Part shown: positions 55,474-63,880 of the stretch, piece after piece | Layout: every line of letters starts with the position of its first letter | How positions within the stretch are numbered: position 1 is the first letter of the stretch | Virus record (IMG/VR): IMGVR_UViG_3300045957_000047 | Location: 1 to 64,000 of that record | Source: a virus | Reading direction: 5' to 3' (one strand) | Length of the DNA stretch: 64,000 nucleotides | Made by a program: the position numbers and the translations under genes | The notes under the pieces: model-generated | Database searches by the model: none | What the model saw: only the letters and a program-made list of their open reading frames with translations | Told to the model about the DNA's origin: nothing

Positions 55474-57485
55474 TATATGTAGATTCCAGCAAAATCCTCG
55501 ATATCTTCAACAACTTGGCCTTGTCCTTGTGAGATATTCAAGATGTAAAGCAGTTCAACAGTGTCTGAAAAATCTACCAACGCAGGATCACTGAACGCAT
55601 TCCGAGCCTGTTGCCATAATGCACCACACTGCCCAGATACTGCTTGACCCCAAAAATTGCTGTTAGCCCAAGGTTGTATATCTCCGGTGGCGGCATTAGA
55701 ACGGAAATCAGCAGTGCCTCCCTGTCCCTGAGCTGCGTTGAGATTACCATTATCGATTCTGACATAACTGAGGTTGGCCTTGACCCAGGCAAGATTGGAA
55801 GGGTCTGTGTTCTGATCGTTCCATTCTGAATGCTGAACAACGTGTACTCTTCCCAACTGCTCAGCTGTGGCTCCCAGATTATTTTCAAGGTACCGAGCGA
55901 CCAAGTAAGTAAAGTCAGAAGGCCCACCTTCTGCCACCCACACGTCTGCCCCGGTATCCAAAGTCTGTTTCCATCGAGTAGCAAACTCCACAATGTGGTT
56001 GAACGACCCGTCTGTATTGCCTCTGACCTTGAACCAACTACTGCCGTAAGCCTGGTTCAGAACATTTTCGACACCTGGATTGTAGTTACTCCAACGAGTA
56101 CCTCCTGGTGTACTCCCGTTACTCCAGACTCTGAGACCGTAAGCTCCTCCCGCGACCATAATGCGAGAACCTAACGAGTACGTTTGTACGACGCATGCCC
56201 CTGCTGCTGACGCATGAATGTCGTCTGGATCTGGAGCTGAATCATAATGAATAGACAACAGATCATCTGGCGTAAATCTACCAGTAGCCGCAGGCTTTCC
56301 CAAAGGTGTCAGGTTGACAGACGATCCTACGCAACTGAGTTTCGGTACTGCATTGGGGTCTCCAGTTCCATCTTTGAGTAGCGCGACTGCATCTACATAG
56401 AACTGACCTGAACGACCGGCGAACTCTAACGTATGCACACCTGCGGACAAAGCCATCCAGTAGTTACCCCCACCCTCATTGGGATCAATACTGATCTGCC
56501 AATCAAACGGCGTGTTAGGGCCTGGTATGGATCGATATAATTTATGCCAAGATCCGGCTGTTGCTGTCTGTCCGGGTACCGAGCCACCTGAGTGTCTCAC
56601 CCATAAATCGTTATTTTTGTCTGGGGCTTCATCGTATAAAGCACTGTTTCGAATATACAGACGGTAGTTTCCAGCCTCGGACACATTGATTGTGTAACTG
56701 ATTACATCGTTCTGATTAACGTTAATACTGAGCGTCGGTTGTTGGTACACCAAGTGTCCTGAACCGGTAAAACCCGATCGAGCTGTACTGAGCTGCCAGT
56801 TGTTTTTTAACTCTGTATCTTCGGCCTCAAAAGCGATCTGGCCAGAAGTTGCTTCGAAAACACATCCGGTAGCTACTGATCCGCCACCGCCTCCGCCTCC
56901 TGCTGACTGCCCGGTACCTTGATAGGTATGGTTATCGTTATCCACACACGTACCGTTACTGGCAGAAACAGTGATTCCTAATGTCGCAAACGTGCTATAT
57001 ACAGACTCCGGAATGTTGGTAAAAGTGAAAGCATTTTCAATCACTACCGTGCTATAGACGCGACCTTGGATAGTCGTCCACACGGCATTGCCGTTACCCA
57101 GACCTGAAGTCGTCCCTGTCAACTGACCAGCACTGGAAGTGATTGAATCGATTCCTACTCCGGTACCACTACATGAACTGTAATCAGAAGTGCGTACTGA
57201 GAAGGCAACTGTCGACTGTTTCTCACAGCCTGTTGTTGGGTCAAACAAGGTAACGGTTAGAGACTGTCCTTCTAACTGCTGCTGTACGTCAAACGGGATA
57301 CCTGATATCTGAAAAAAATCTCCAACGTATCTACCCACATAAACAACATTGTTAATAGTTACAGTAACCCGTGCGTCATCTCCAAACCCCTCGGAATGTC
57401 CTACGATAATCCCGGCAAAAGAAGTCGTATCCGTAACTGAGAACGCACTACAAGGGTCGATAGGTGGAGAAGGGCAAGTGAACAT
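55473..57485 (-). CDS. carbohydrate-binding fibre protein, 670 aa
   Basis: The frame opens at 57548, but the ATG at 57485 lies 4 bp after the preceding stop and is preferred. Order: two Ig-like or repeat modules (residues about 1-190), a Gly-rich hinge (SAGGGGGGGSVATG), a CBM6-like beta-sandwich (AFEAEDTELKNNW, GNYRLYIRNSA, GVHTLEFAGRSG) and a C-terminal domain of about 260 aa beginning LLSIHYDSAPDPDDIHA. That spot looks like the Asp cluster of nucleoside-hydrolase-like (DUF1593-type) domains. So it probably binds polysaccharide and may cut a glycosidic bond. Likely a receptor-binding fibre or tip. Confidence 0.75.
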   Translation of the reverse strand: MFTCPSPPIDPCSAFSVTDTTSFAGIIVGHSEGFGDDARVTVTINNVVYVGRYVGDFFQISGIPFDVQQQLEGQSLTVTLFDPTTGCEKQSTVAFSVRTSDYSSCSGTGVGIDSITSSAGQLTGTTSGLGNGNAVWTTIQGRVYSTVVIENAFTFTNIPESVYSTFATLGITVSASNGTCVDNDNHTYQGTGQSAGGGGGGGSVATGCVFEATSGQIAFEAEDTELKNNWQLSTARSGFTGSGHLVYQQPTLSINVNQNDVISYTINVSEAGNYRLYIRNSALYDEAPDKNNDLWVRHSGGSVPGQTATAGSWHKLYRSIPGPNTPFDWQISIDPNEGGGNYWMALSAGVHTLEFAGRSGQFYVDAVALLKDGTGDPNAVPKLSCVGSSVNLTPLGKPAATGRFTPDDLLSIHYDSAPDPDDIHASAAGACVVQTYSLGSRIMVAGGAYGLRVWSNGSTPGGTRWSNYNPGVENVLNQAYGSSWFKVRGNTDGSFNHIVEFATRWKQTLDTGADVWVAEGGPSDFTYLVARYLENNLGATAEQLGRVHVVQHSEWNDQNTDPSNLAWVKANLSYVRIDNGNLNAAQGQGGTADFRSNAATGDIQPWANSNFWGQAVSGQCGALWQQARNAFSDPALVDFSDTVELLYILNISQGQGQVVEDIEDFAGIYI

Positions 57486-57489
57486 AATC

Positions 57490-57945
57490 TTATTGGCAGT
57501 ATGTAGGGTAAGAGTCTTCGTCTTTTTCGTGAGCACACACCCATTCAATCAACAGACCTTGAGTGTTCATCGAAATCACTTGTTGCTCTTCTACACGAGC
57601 TAAGCGCTCTATGATAGTGAAAATCTTTTCACCTTGAGCATCCAATCTTGTGACCACTTCATCCAGTGCTTCTATCATTTGATCAAGCTTAACATTCGAT
57701 TCTTGAGTGACCTCAAACTGCATCTCTTGCATTCTCAGCTGAGCTTCAAACTGCATCTTCCTCTGCTCAAGCTCTGCATCTGCAATCTTGTTCATCAGAT
57801 TGCCTAAATCAAATCCGGTAAATACTGACCAGATAGTAAACATAAACATAAAAGCGACCATAGCCTTAGCCCATGGTGGCAATTGTTGCATCCATATTGT
57901 AGCGGCATGAGCATTTCCATGTTCATTATCCTTGCAATCATTCAC
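57490..57945 (-). CDS. membrane-anchored coiled-coil protein, 151 aa
   Basis: GTG start in GTGA overlap with the upstream gene. A TM segment at about residues 26-44 (WAKAMVAFMFMFTIWSVF) is followed by a long coiled coil (LEQRKMQFEAQLRMQEM to ERLARVEEQQ). Topology resembles spanin or holin-associated phage proteins, but no signature is recognised. Its place between portal and fibre genes would be unusual for lysis genes. Confidence 0.7.
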   Translation of the reverse strand: MNDCKDNEHGNAHAATIWMQQLPPWAKAMVAFMFMFTIWSVFTGFDLGNLMNKIADAELEQRKMQFEAQLRMQEMQFEVTQESNVKLDQMIEALDEVVTRLDAQGEKIFTIIERLARVEEQQVISMNTQGLLIEWVCAHEKDEDSYPTYCQ

Positions 57946-58238
57946 TGTTTACAATCCAGAAGATCGTTGAACAGGTCCATAATCTTACACAGAGCTTGAG
58001 TCAAAGCTGCTGCCCGCCGTTCGTCCTTGGGAAACGGAATGATCGCTGGGGGTCTGTGGAACAGCGTAATAATCTGACTGTCTCCGTTGACCCCTCGATT
58101 AGTGAATTTGTAAGGTCGCCCCTTACCAAAAGACACGTAGATATCACAACCGTCAACGCGGGTCACTTTACCCGGACCACGGCAAATATCGTAGACAGTA
58201 TCCTCTGGGTATATTGCTTCGTCGTGTAAAGTAGTCAT
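57942..58238 (-). CDS. hypothetical protein with SH3/KOW-like core, 98 aa
   Basis: Residues about 10-50 (DTVYDICRGPGKVTRVDGC then IYVSFGKGRPYKFT) look like a small beta-barrel (SH3 or KOW-type), followed by a helix. The pattern V-V--G-G-V--i-g-------V-F is seen in many small phage proteins of unknown role. Coupled to the coiled-coil membrane gene by GTGA overlap. Confidence 0.65.
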   Translation of the reverse strand: MTTLHDEAIYPEDTVYDICRGPGKVTRVDGCDIYVSFGKGRPYKFTNRGVNGDSQIITLFHRPPAIIPFPKDERRAAALTQALCKIMDLFNDLLDCKQ

Positions 58239-58293
58239 AAGCTCAGTCTACAAACTTTCTCACCCTTTAGGATACAATTCTACACCTTTGATA

Positions 58294-60429
58294 CTAGGCT
58301 GCTTGGGTAGGCACTTGGGCAGTATCGGCACTCAAGGTAGCAGGCGGCTGACTAACCCCTCCGGCAATCCCGCCACCAGACTGAGCGATACCTAATTGCT
58401 GCTGTCTGAGAAGTCTTTCCTCATTGCGAGCCTCTACGCTGTCTGGATCTTTGACAAACTTATCCGGGTCTTGCCCATGAGTTGAAGCCAACTCTCTAAC
58501 AAGGCAAGCCATACCATATGGCTCAATAAGACCTGGCTGAGTTTGACTGATTGGCGCGAGTGTGTTGAAGAACTGAAGTAGATTGGCCCTGTTGAGCTGC
58601 CTGTCCAAGAGGTGCGAAGACCCCTTAGCCTTGGCTTTGGCATCGGCTTTAAGTAACGGATCTTCGGTCGTGCGCATAATCTGATCGGCCACGGCATTTA
58701 AAACGTTCTCTAACATATCGTCAATAGGTACCAACATAGAGCGAAGTGCGGTCGTAGCATTGGCTTGTAGGATATTGGCCTCCCCCAGCGTCCCGATACC
58801 TGGCTGGGCTTGGCCCAACATCTGGCGATTAAAGCCTGTGTTAATCTCAGCATTAACAAAAAACGTATTGATCAGCCCCATAAATGTAGGTGCTTGAGAA
58901 GTCAATTGCTCGAACGTGATTGCCTTGCCTTGTGCCCCTCTCATTCGAGAGTTCACCAACGTAGTGGAGCCTGCGTGAAACCTTTTTGGTATTGACTGAT
59001 TCTTGTCTAAAAAAGACACATCCACTTGACTGATTGGACCTGACGTGTATCCAATGTCTCGAATGGCAGCACGTAGTGAAGCGTTAGCGGATCGCTGCTC
59101 GTCTTGTGCTCTGTGTGGGATGGCAAAGCCCCAGAAACTCCCTGCTACTGGGTACAAAGATGCAATCTCAAAAGGTCTTTTTTGACCTTTGTCAGGGTAG
59201 ACGGCACGGATTATCTGATCGCATGTCATCCAGACCTCAACTTCGTAGCTGTCTTTATCGTCTATCTGTTTGCTGTCGAGTGTTTTAACGTCTGCCTTTT
59301 TCAAGATGTAGCCAGGAACCTGTCCATAATACTTTATGACATCAGTACCCTCGTAGTCCCTCCACCTTCCGACTCGATCTTCCAAAGCTGCCATCTCAAT
59401 ATCATACTGAGGTGACAGCCAATCTCGTGATTTGAACTCAAATTCGGTCAATACCAAGTCAATATTCTCGGCAACAAAACCATCCATTTTTCGAGCGTCT
59501 TGCAGTTGACCTCGGGTCATTGTGCAAAACTCAAATAAACCGGTTCCTGAATGTGGGTCTTTACTGTCAGGAGTGGGGTAGATATTCTCACAAGGCACGA
59601 CTTCCATGTGCTGATACTTCTTTTTTGGATAGACCTTCTCGCCGTCTTTCCACTCCGAAACTTCCTTCACCCCAATAACAGGGCCTTTCATGACAGCAAT
59701 GGGGTCAACGACTAATCGCTGAAGAAACTCGTCCAAAACCTTATAGAAATCAGCAGTCTCAAGATTGGCATGCATCTGTCGTTGTAGGTTACGAGTATGC
59801 TTTTCCGCTTCTCTATCCAGCATCTGGAACAATTCATCACGAAGCTCTTTAACAATCTCAGTTGCGCGCTCTTCGGTCATGGGAGTTACTTGGCCATCAG
59901 GGCCTGGAGCACGAGACTCTTCTATGATTCTCAGAACGGCAAAATCTTCTGCCCGGCTGACCACAAACTCAGGAAGCTCAGGAATAGGGGATGCCCGTAA
60001 TTCCCAAATGGGGTTGTCAGCATCTGCCTGGTTGAGGATAGAGCGGAGAAAAGCCAATCCGATATTGACCAGAGGTGCCACCAAATGAAACCAGACATCA
60101 ATCTCTGGCATCAACCGCTTTTCTTCTTCTGTGTACTCACCCCGGTATAGTCGTCTGCCACAAGATATCCGGTCGTCAATATCCGCAGAAAGCCTAGCCG
60201 ATTTAGAGTCTTGAAACATCTGCAAGATATAACTCTTGAGTGTCTCGATAGGGGCCTCTTCATCTGCAAGGTCAGACTCCATGAAGTCTTCCCAAGCCTC
60301 GTTGGCTGCCTCTACCCGCTCTTCTTTATCCTGGAACTGAGTCGCCTGTTGTTGTAACTCGTTACTCAGTGGCGCTGCTGTGGCGCTCAGTTCCCCTGTC
60401 AGATCATCAGGGTTTGTCAGTGCTGCCAC
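58294..60429 (-). CDS. portal protein, P22-like, 711 aa
   Basis: Length and pattern of the P22-type portal: an N-terminal acidic, helical part, DVWFHLVAPLVNIGLAFLRSI near residue 110-130 and an RNLQRQMHANLETADFYK region. The wing sequence with VPCENIYPTPDSKDPHSG follows. The long stem and crown part (QDEQRSANASLRAAIRDIG then NRQMLGQAQPGIGTLGEAN, listed separately) contain the channel helix. The Gln/Gly-rich C-terminal barrel is short. Forms the dodecameric DNA gate at one vertex. GTG start at 60429 overlaps the upstream HTH gene by 23 bp. Confidence 0.9.
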   Translation of the reverse strand: MAALTNPDDLTGELSATAAPLSNELQQQATQFQDKEERVEAANEAWEDFMESDLADEEAPIETLKSYILQMFQDSKSARLSADIDDRISCGRRLYRGEYTEEEKRLMPEIDVWFHLVAPLVNIGLAFLRSILNQADADNPIWELRASPIPELPEFVVSRAEDFAVLRIIEESRAPGPDGQVTPMTEERATEIVKELRDELFQMLDREAEKHTRNLQRQMHANLETADFYKVLDEFLQRLVVDPIAVMKGPVIGVKEVSEWKDGEKVYPKKKYQHMEVVPCENIYPTPDSKDPHSGTGLFEFCTMTRGQLQDARKMDGFVAENIDLVLTEFEFKSRDWLSPQYDIEMAALEDRVGRWRDYEGTDVIKYYGQVPGYILKKADVKTLDSKQIDDKDSYEVEVWMTCDQIIRAVYPDKGQKRPFEIASLYPVAGSFWGFAIPHRAQDEQRSANASLRAAIRDIGYTSGPISQVDVSFLDKNQSIPKRFHAGSTTLVNSRMRGAQGKAITFEQLTSQAPTFMGLINTFFVNAEINTGFNRQMLGQAQPGIGTLGEANILQANATTALRSMLVPIDDMLENVLNAVADQIMRTTEDPLLKADAKAKAKGSSHLLDRQLNRANLLQFFNTLAPISQTQPGLIEPYGMACLVRELASTHGQDPDKFVKDPDSVEARNEERLLRQQQLGIAQSGGGIAGGVSQPPATLSADTAQVPTQAA

Positions 60430-60706
60430 TTGCTGAATCCTTTGGTTTGATGTAGACCTCGTATCCTAGCCTATCCATCAGGTAAACAAAACGATTAAAC
60501 CCTGGAGACCTTTGCCCGAGGACGTACTTAGACATCGTACCTTCCCTGATTCCAGCCCTTCGACTGAAGTCTCTGTTCGTCCAAAAATGAATATGCTGGA
60601 TAGCCCAAAAGATATTCACCCCTATGAGGGGGCAGACTTGAGCTGGTTTACCCTCAGCTAATCGACTTTGAAAGTATGCCAACTGCTGTTTTGATTCATC
60701 AATCAT
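60407..60706 (-). CDS. XRE-type helix-turn-helix protein, 99 aa
   Basis: I choose ATG 60706 (MIDESKQQL); an upstream ATG at 60745 in the promoter region is possible. After a helical N-terminus comes a Cro/C1-type HTH: TNRDFSRRAGIREGTMSKYV, then GQRSPGFNRFVYLMDRLGYEV (split here). First gene of the virion operon and divergent from the fibre genes at 60824, so it probably controls the divergent promoter region. This would be the late regulator or a repressor of its own operon. Confidence 0.7.
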   Translation of the reverse strand: MIDESKQQLAYFQSRLAEGKPAQVCPLIGVNIFWAIQHIHFWTNRDFSRRAGIREGTMSKYVLGQRSPGFNRFVYLMDRLGYEVYIKPKDSASGSTDKP

Positions 60707-60823
60707 GCTGTAATTGTAGAAAATAGTTACTAAAGTGTAGCACAATTATCTAATGACTTTTACTTAAGTAGTGTGAACTGTTACGGTCTCTAAGAACTTG
60801 CCTTTTTCAAAGGATGCTTAACC
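60707..60823. promoter_or_regulatory. divergent intergenic region
   Basis: Only 117 bp separate the minus-strand HTH gene from the plus-strand fibre gene at 60824, so promoters for both directions must lie here or be absent. AT-rich, with several TATA-like hexamers but no perfect -35/-10 pair on either strand. It may use a phage-controlled promoter. Confidence 0.45.
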
Positions 60824-61372
60824 ATGTCTACCTCTCCTGTTTTTCAGCCTTTCTGTCCATCCACCAAACCGAACTATTCTATGATGTTACCCTGTGACAT
60901 AACTTCCTTAGTTACAGATGTTTCTGTAATTGTTGACGACAACGCTGACACCGTCTCACTGTCAGTAACAAAAATGACCCAGGCTTCTGGATGCTGGAAA
61001 GAGACTACTGAACTCATCGATGTCTTATCTCCTGACTTAATTGCGAACCTACTGAAGTCTTTTCCTCCTGGAAGCACTGAGACTCTTCCCGACTTCAATG
61101 GAGTTATTACCGTAGATACTCTCAATGAAGACGGCAGTATTGGAACTGTCGATGTCATTGGTGGCTCTGTGTCTCCAAGCAACATGTTAGGCTCTCTTTT
61201 GTTTATCAACGGAGCCATGCATTACATCAACAATACGCCTCCTCCTGAGGCCATCCACACGGGTCCTACAGCCCCCACCAATCCAGACACCTCTTTGTGG
61301 GTCTCAAACAATATTGTTAAAACGAAGAACGCCAGTGGTTTCTGGGTTCAAAACACACCTTTTGGAGCATAA
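60824..61372 (+). CDS. fibre-region protein, 182 aa
   Basis: Beta-rich protein with a Pro/Thr-rich N-terminus (MSTSPVFQPFCPSTKPNYS) and a C-terminal segment AIHTGPTAPTNPDTSLWVS typical of phage neck or fibre proteins whose end contacts another fibre. No enzyme motif. Followed 2 bp later by the repeat-containing 814-aa gene. Transcribed opposite to the main virion operon, suggesting a separately controlled fibre cassette. Confidence 0.7.
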   Translation: MSTSPVFQPFCPSTKPNYSMMLPCDITSLVTDVSVIVDDNADTVSLSVTKMTQASGCWKETTELIDVLSPDLIANLLKSFPPGSTETLPDFNGVITVDTLNEDGSIGTVDVIGGSVSPSNMLGSLLFINGAMHYINNTPPPEAIHTGPTAPTNPDTSLWVSNNIVKTKNASGFWVQNTPFGA

Positions 61373-61374
61373 TA

Positions 61375-63819
61375 ATGATTGATTTTGGTCCCGGTCCTTT
61401 TGTTACAGGGCAAACTTACACAGGTACTAATGGTCTCGACTACGTCTGGGACGGTCAGTGTTTTCTGCTGTCTCTTCCTAACCAGTCGGCAGCTACTCCT
61501 GTTGACACCGACGGAGACGGTACTGTTGATCAGCACGTAGTGATCACAGCAGACGGCGTTGAGACTCCTGTCAACCTCGGCGCTATTAACGCTCTGAGTG
61601 TAAATGGAGTCGCTGTGACGACTACTCCTGAAGGAGGCGCTGACCTGGCTGTACTGACAGGTGCTACTTTAAATGGCGATCCTGTAGCTGTTATCGATGG
61701 TGTTCTCGACATCGAGGCTCTGGAAGGCGCTGTCTCTGGTAATACCGTCGAGCTGTCTATCCCTGGAGAGTCACCTGTCACCCTGTCTACTGATTCTCTT
61801 ACCGGCTTGGTACAAAACCCTGATGGTTCTATTGGTACCTTAGGTGTAGACGGCTCACCGAGTACTGCATCCATGGGTATGACCTCCGTTGTCGATACAG
61901 GTAACGGTACTTCAGGAATTGTCAGTAACTGGGATGGTACCGGCTCTTGTGAGTTTCTGAAAGCTTCCGCCTATCAACCGTCTATGACTGAAGGAGTTGA
62001 TCTGTCAGGAGACGGTAATGTCGATACCAACATTATTACCACGTCCGATGGCGACTCAACTTCCGTTCCTCGCGATCCTGTACGCGATGTCGTAAACTCA
62101 GCAGGCACCAGTTTCAAAGGCGCTTTGGGCGTAGTCACCCTACCTGATATGCCCACCAACATGGTGGAAGATGTTCTTGACTCAAACGGAGTCAGCCTTA
62201 AAGACGCCTCAAACATTGTAACCCTACCCGCTATTGCAGCAGACGAACGCTTGATTGCTCTGCGTGTTGTTGAGAACCCTGCCGGTACTTACACTTGGGA
62301 AGTTGACGTAGGGCCAGGAGATGGGACTGTCAGCAACACTTACAACGCAGGCCCTGTGGTTGATATTGACACCTTTGCTCAAGTAGCACTGGACAACACT
62401 GCGGGTACTGCTACTGTCACAGATCCTCAAGGAAACTCAGTCTCCGTTCCTTTAAATGCCGTTGCGAGCATCACCCCTGACGGCAATGGAGACTACACAA
62501 TAACAAATGCGGATGGTACTTCAAGCACTCTTAGTACCCTAACAACCCTCTCTTCTACAGACAGTTCAGTAACCGTGACACCTACGGTAACCGGTTTCGA
62601 CCTCTCTGTACCTCCAGGAGCCGGAGCGACCACTGTTGTCTCTACTGACAGCTCTGTTACTGTAGCGACCACAGCCACTGGTGTGGATCTGTCTGTACCT
62701 CCGGGAGCCGGAGCCACCACTGTTGTCTCTACTGATAATACGGTTGCTGTAGCAGCCACAGCCACTGGTGTAGATTTATCTGTACCTGCTCCTCCTGTTG
62801 TAGAATCTACTGACAGCTCTGTTACTGTAGCAACCACTGCTTCTGGTTTCGACCTCTCTGTACCTCCAGGAGCCGGAGCGACCACTGTTGTCTCTACTGA
62901 CAGCTCTGTTACTGTAGCGGCCACAGCCACTGGTGTGGATCTGTCTGTACCTCCGGGAGCCGGAGCCACCACTGTTGTCTCTACTGACAACTCTGTTACT
63001 GTAGCTACTACAGCCACCGGTGTAGATTTATCTGTACCTCCGGGAGCCGGAGCAACCACTGTTGTCTCTACTGATAATACGGTTGCTGTAGCAGCCACGG
63101 CAACGGGTGTGGATATCTCTGCTCCACAAGTCACTTTGACTGACTGTGATGGAGCTACGATTCCTACATCTGCCACAATCTCTCCCAGACTACACGGTGA
63201 GCACGGGGGTCTTATTCAGCTTCCCACTATCCCTTCGCCTGCCAGCTGTATTCCTCCTGATGCGCCGTGCGTCTCCGAAGGGTTCATTGTTTACGACGAA
63301 CATGGTGGAGCTTGGGAAAAGGCACCCGGAGCAGCTGTAGACGCATGGGTGCGCACTAAAAAGGCAACTGTTGTTAGCATTGTAGAGGCGGCTACATCAC
63401 CTGGTCCATTAGGTACCTCCTACGATCATGCGGGTCAAGGTGGTGCAAGCCTGGTTAAAATCGTCTCAGTCGATGTAGATTTTCCAAACCCGACCTGCGA
63501 TGAGATGACTTACATTGTAGACTTCACTGCACGTTTGAATTTCTTTCTTCAGGGAACACCCCCTGTCACTCAAGCTGGTGTTTCTTTGGTGATGGGAGGA
63601 TCTTACGTTTGGTTCTACTATGTCCAAGTCAATGCTACTGGAGAGCATAGTTTAGATAACTCTCACATCGGACCTTTGACTGTTGTAGTGCCGCCTAAGA
63701 GTACAGAGACCCGAGAAATGTACTTTGAGACTTGGAACTCTCAGGGATTGGATATTCCTTTGTTTCATGAAAATCTGTTTGGTTTTGCAACAGGTCGTGG
63801 AACGTGTAACAACATCTAA
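61375..63819 (+). CDS. repeat-containing tail fibre protein, 814 aa
   Basis: N-terminal domain (MIDFGPGPFVTGQTYT) followed by beta-rich, Asp/Gly/Thr/Val-dominated modules, some with calcium-binding-like DTDGDGTVDQH. Residues about 394-582 are seven repeats of a 29-aa unit (STDSSVTVATTATGVDLSV type). C-terminal domain of about 230 aa with paired cysteines follows (LPTIPSPASCIPPDAPC, CDEMTYIVDFTARLNFFLQ) and likely forms the host-binding tip. Strongly acidic overall and very low in Lys, as in trimeric fibres. ATG 61375 is 2 bp after the previous stop. Confidence 0.85.
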   Translation: MIDFGPGPFVTGQTYTGTNGLDYVWDGQCFLLSLPNQSAATPVDTDGDGTVDQHVVITADGVETPVNLGAINALSVNGVAVTTTPEGGADLAVLTGATLNGDPVAVIDGVLDIEALEGAVSGNTVELSIPGESPVTLSTDSLTGLVQNPDGSIGTLGVDGSPSTASMGMTSVVDTGNGTSGIVSNWDGTGSCEFLKASAYQPSMTEGVDLSGDGNVDTNIITTSDGDSTSVPRDPVRDVVNSAGTSFKGALGVVTLPDMPTNMVEDVLDSNGVSLKDASNIVTLPAIAADERLIALRVVENPAGTYTWEVDVGPGDGTVSNTYNAGPVVDIDTFAQVALDNTAGTATVTDPQGNSVSVPLNAVASITPDGNGDYTITNADGTSSTLSTLTTLSSTDSSVTVTPTVTGFDLSVPPGAGATTVVSTDSSVTVATTATGVDLSVPPGAGATTVVSTDNTVAVAATATGVDLSVPAPPVVESTDSSVTVATTASGFDLSVPPGAGATTVVSTDSSVTVAATATGVDLSVPPGAGATTVVSTDNSVTVATTATGVDLSVPPGAGATTVVSTDNTVAVAATATGVDISAPQVTLTDCDGATIPTSATISPRLHGEHGGLIQLPTIPSPASCIPPDAPCVSEGFIVYDEHGGAWEKAPGAAVDAWVRTKKATVVSIVEAATSPGPLGTSYDHAGQGGASLVKIVSVDVDFPNPTCDEMTYIVDFTARLNFFLQGTPPVTQAGVSLVMGGSYVWFYYVQVNATGEHSLDNSHIGPLTVVVPPKSTETREMYFETWNSQGLDIPLFHENLFGFATGRGTCNNI
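62554..63120 (+). repeat. seven 87-bp (29-aa) repeats in the fibre gene
   Basis: Units start with ST-D-(S/N) at 62554 and continue with PPGAGATTVV linkers; units 3 and 7 have shortened ends (APPVVE and SAPQ). Unit 2 resembles 6, and unit 3 resembles 7, suggesting duplication of a two- to four-unit block. Copy number could change by recombination and so change fibre length. Confidence 0.93.
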
Positions 63820-63830
63820 TTGATGTACTA

Positions 63831-63860
63831 TTGCTCTCCTTATCCGCTTAGGGAGAGCAA
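63831..63860 (+). terminator. hairpin after the fibre gene, possible terminator
   Basis: TTGCTCTCC (63831-63839) pairs with GGAGAGCAA (63852-63860) around a 12-nt loop, 11 bp after the fibre-gene stop. No clear T-run follows, so termination is possible but not certain. Confidence 0.55.
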
Positions 63861-63880
63861 CTTAGTTAGAGGAACTTTTC

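Noticed and set aside
62493-63176. 227-codon minus-strand frame opposite the fibre repeats
   Set aside because: It mirrors the 87-bp repeats and ends with them; the plus-strand frame continues on both sides as a normal fibre gene.
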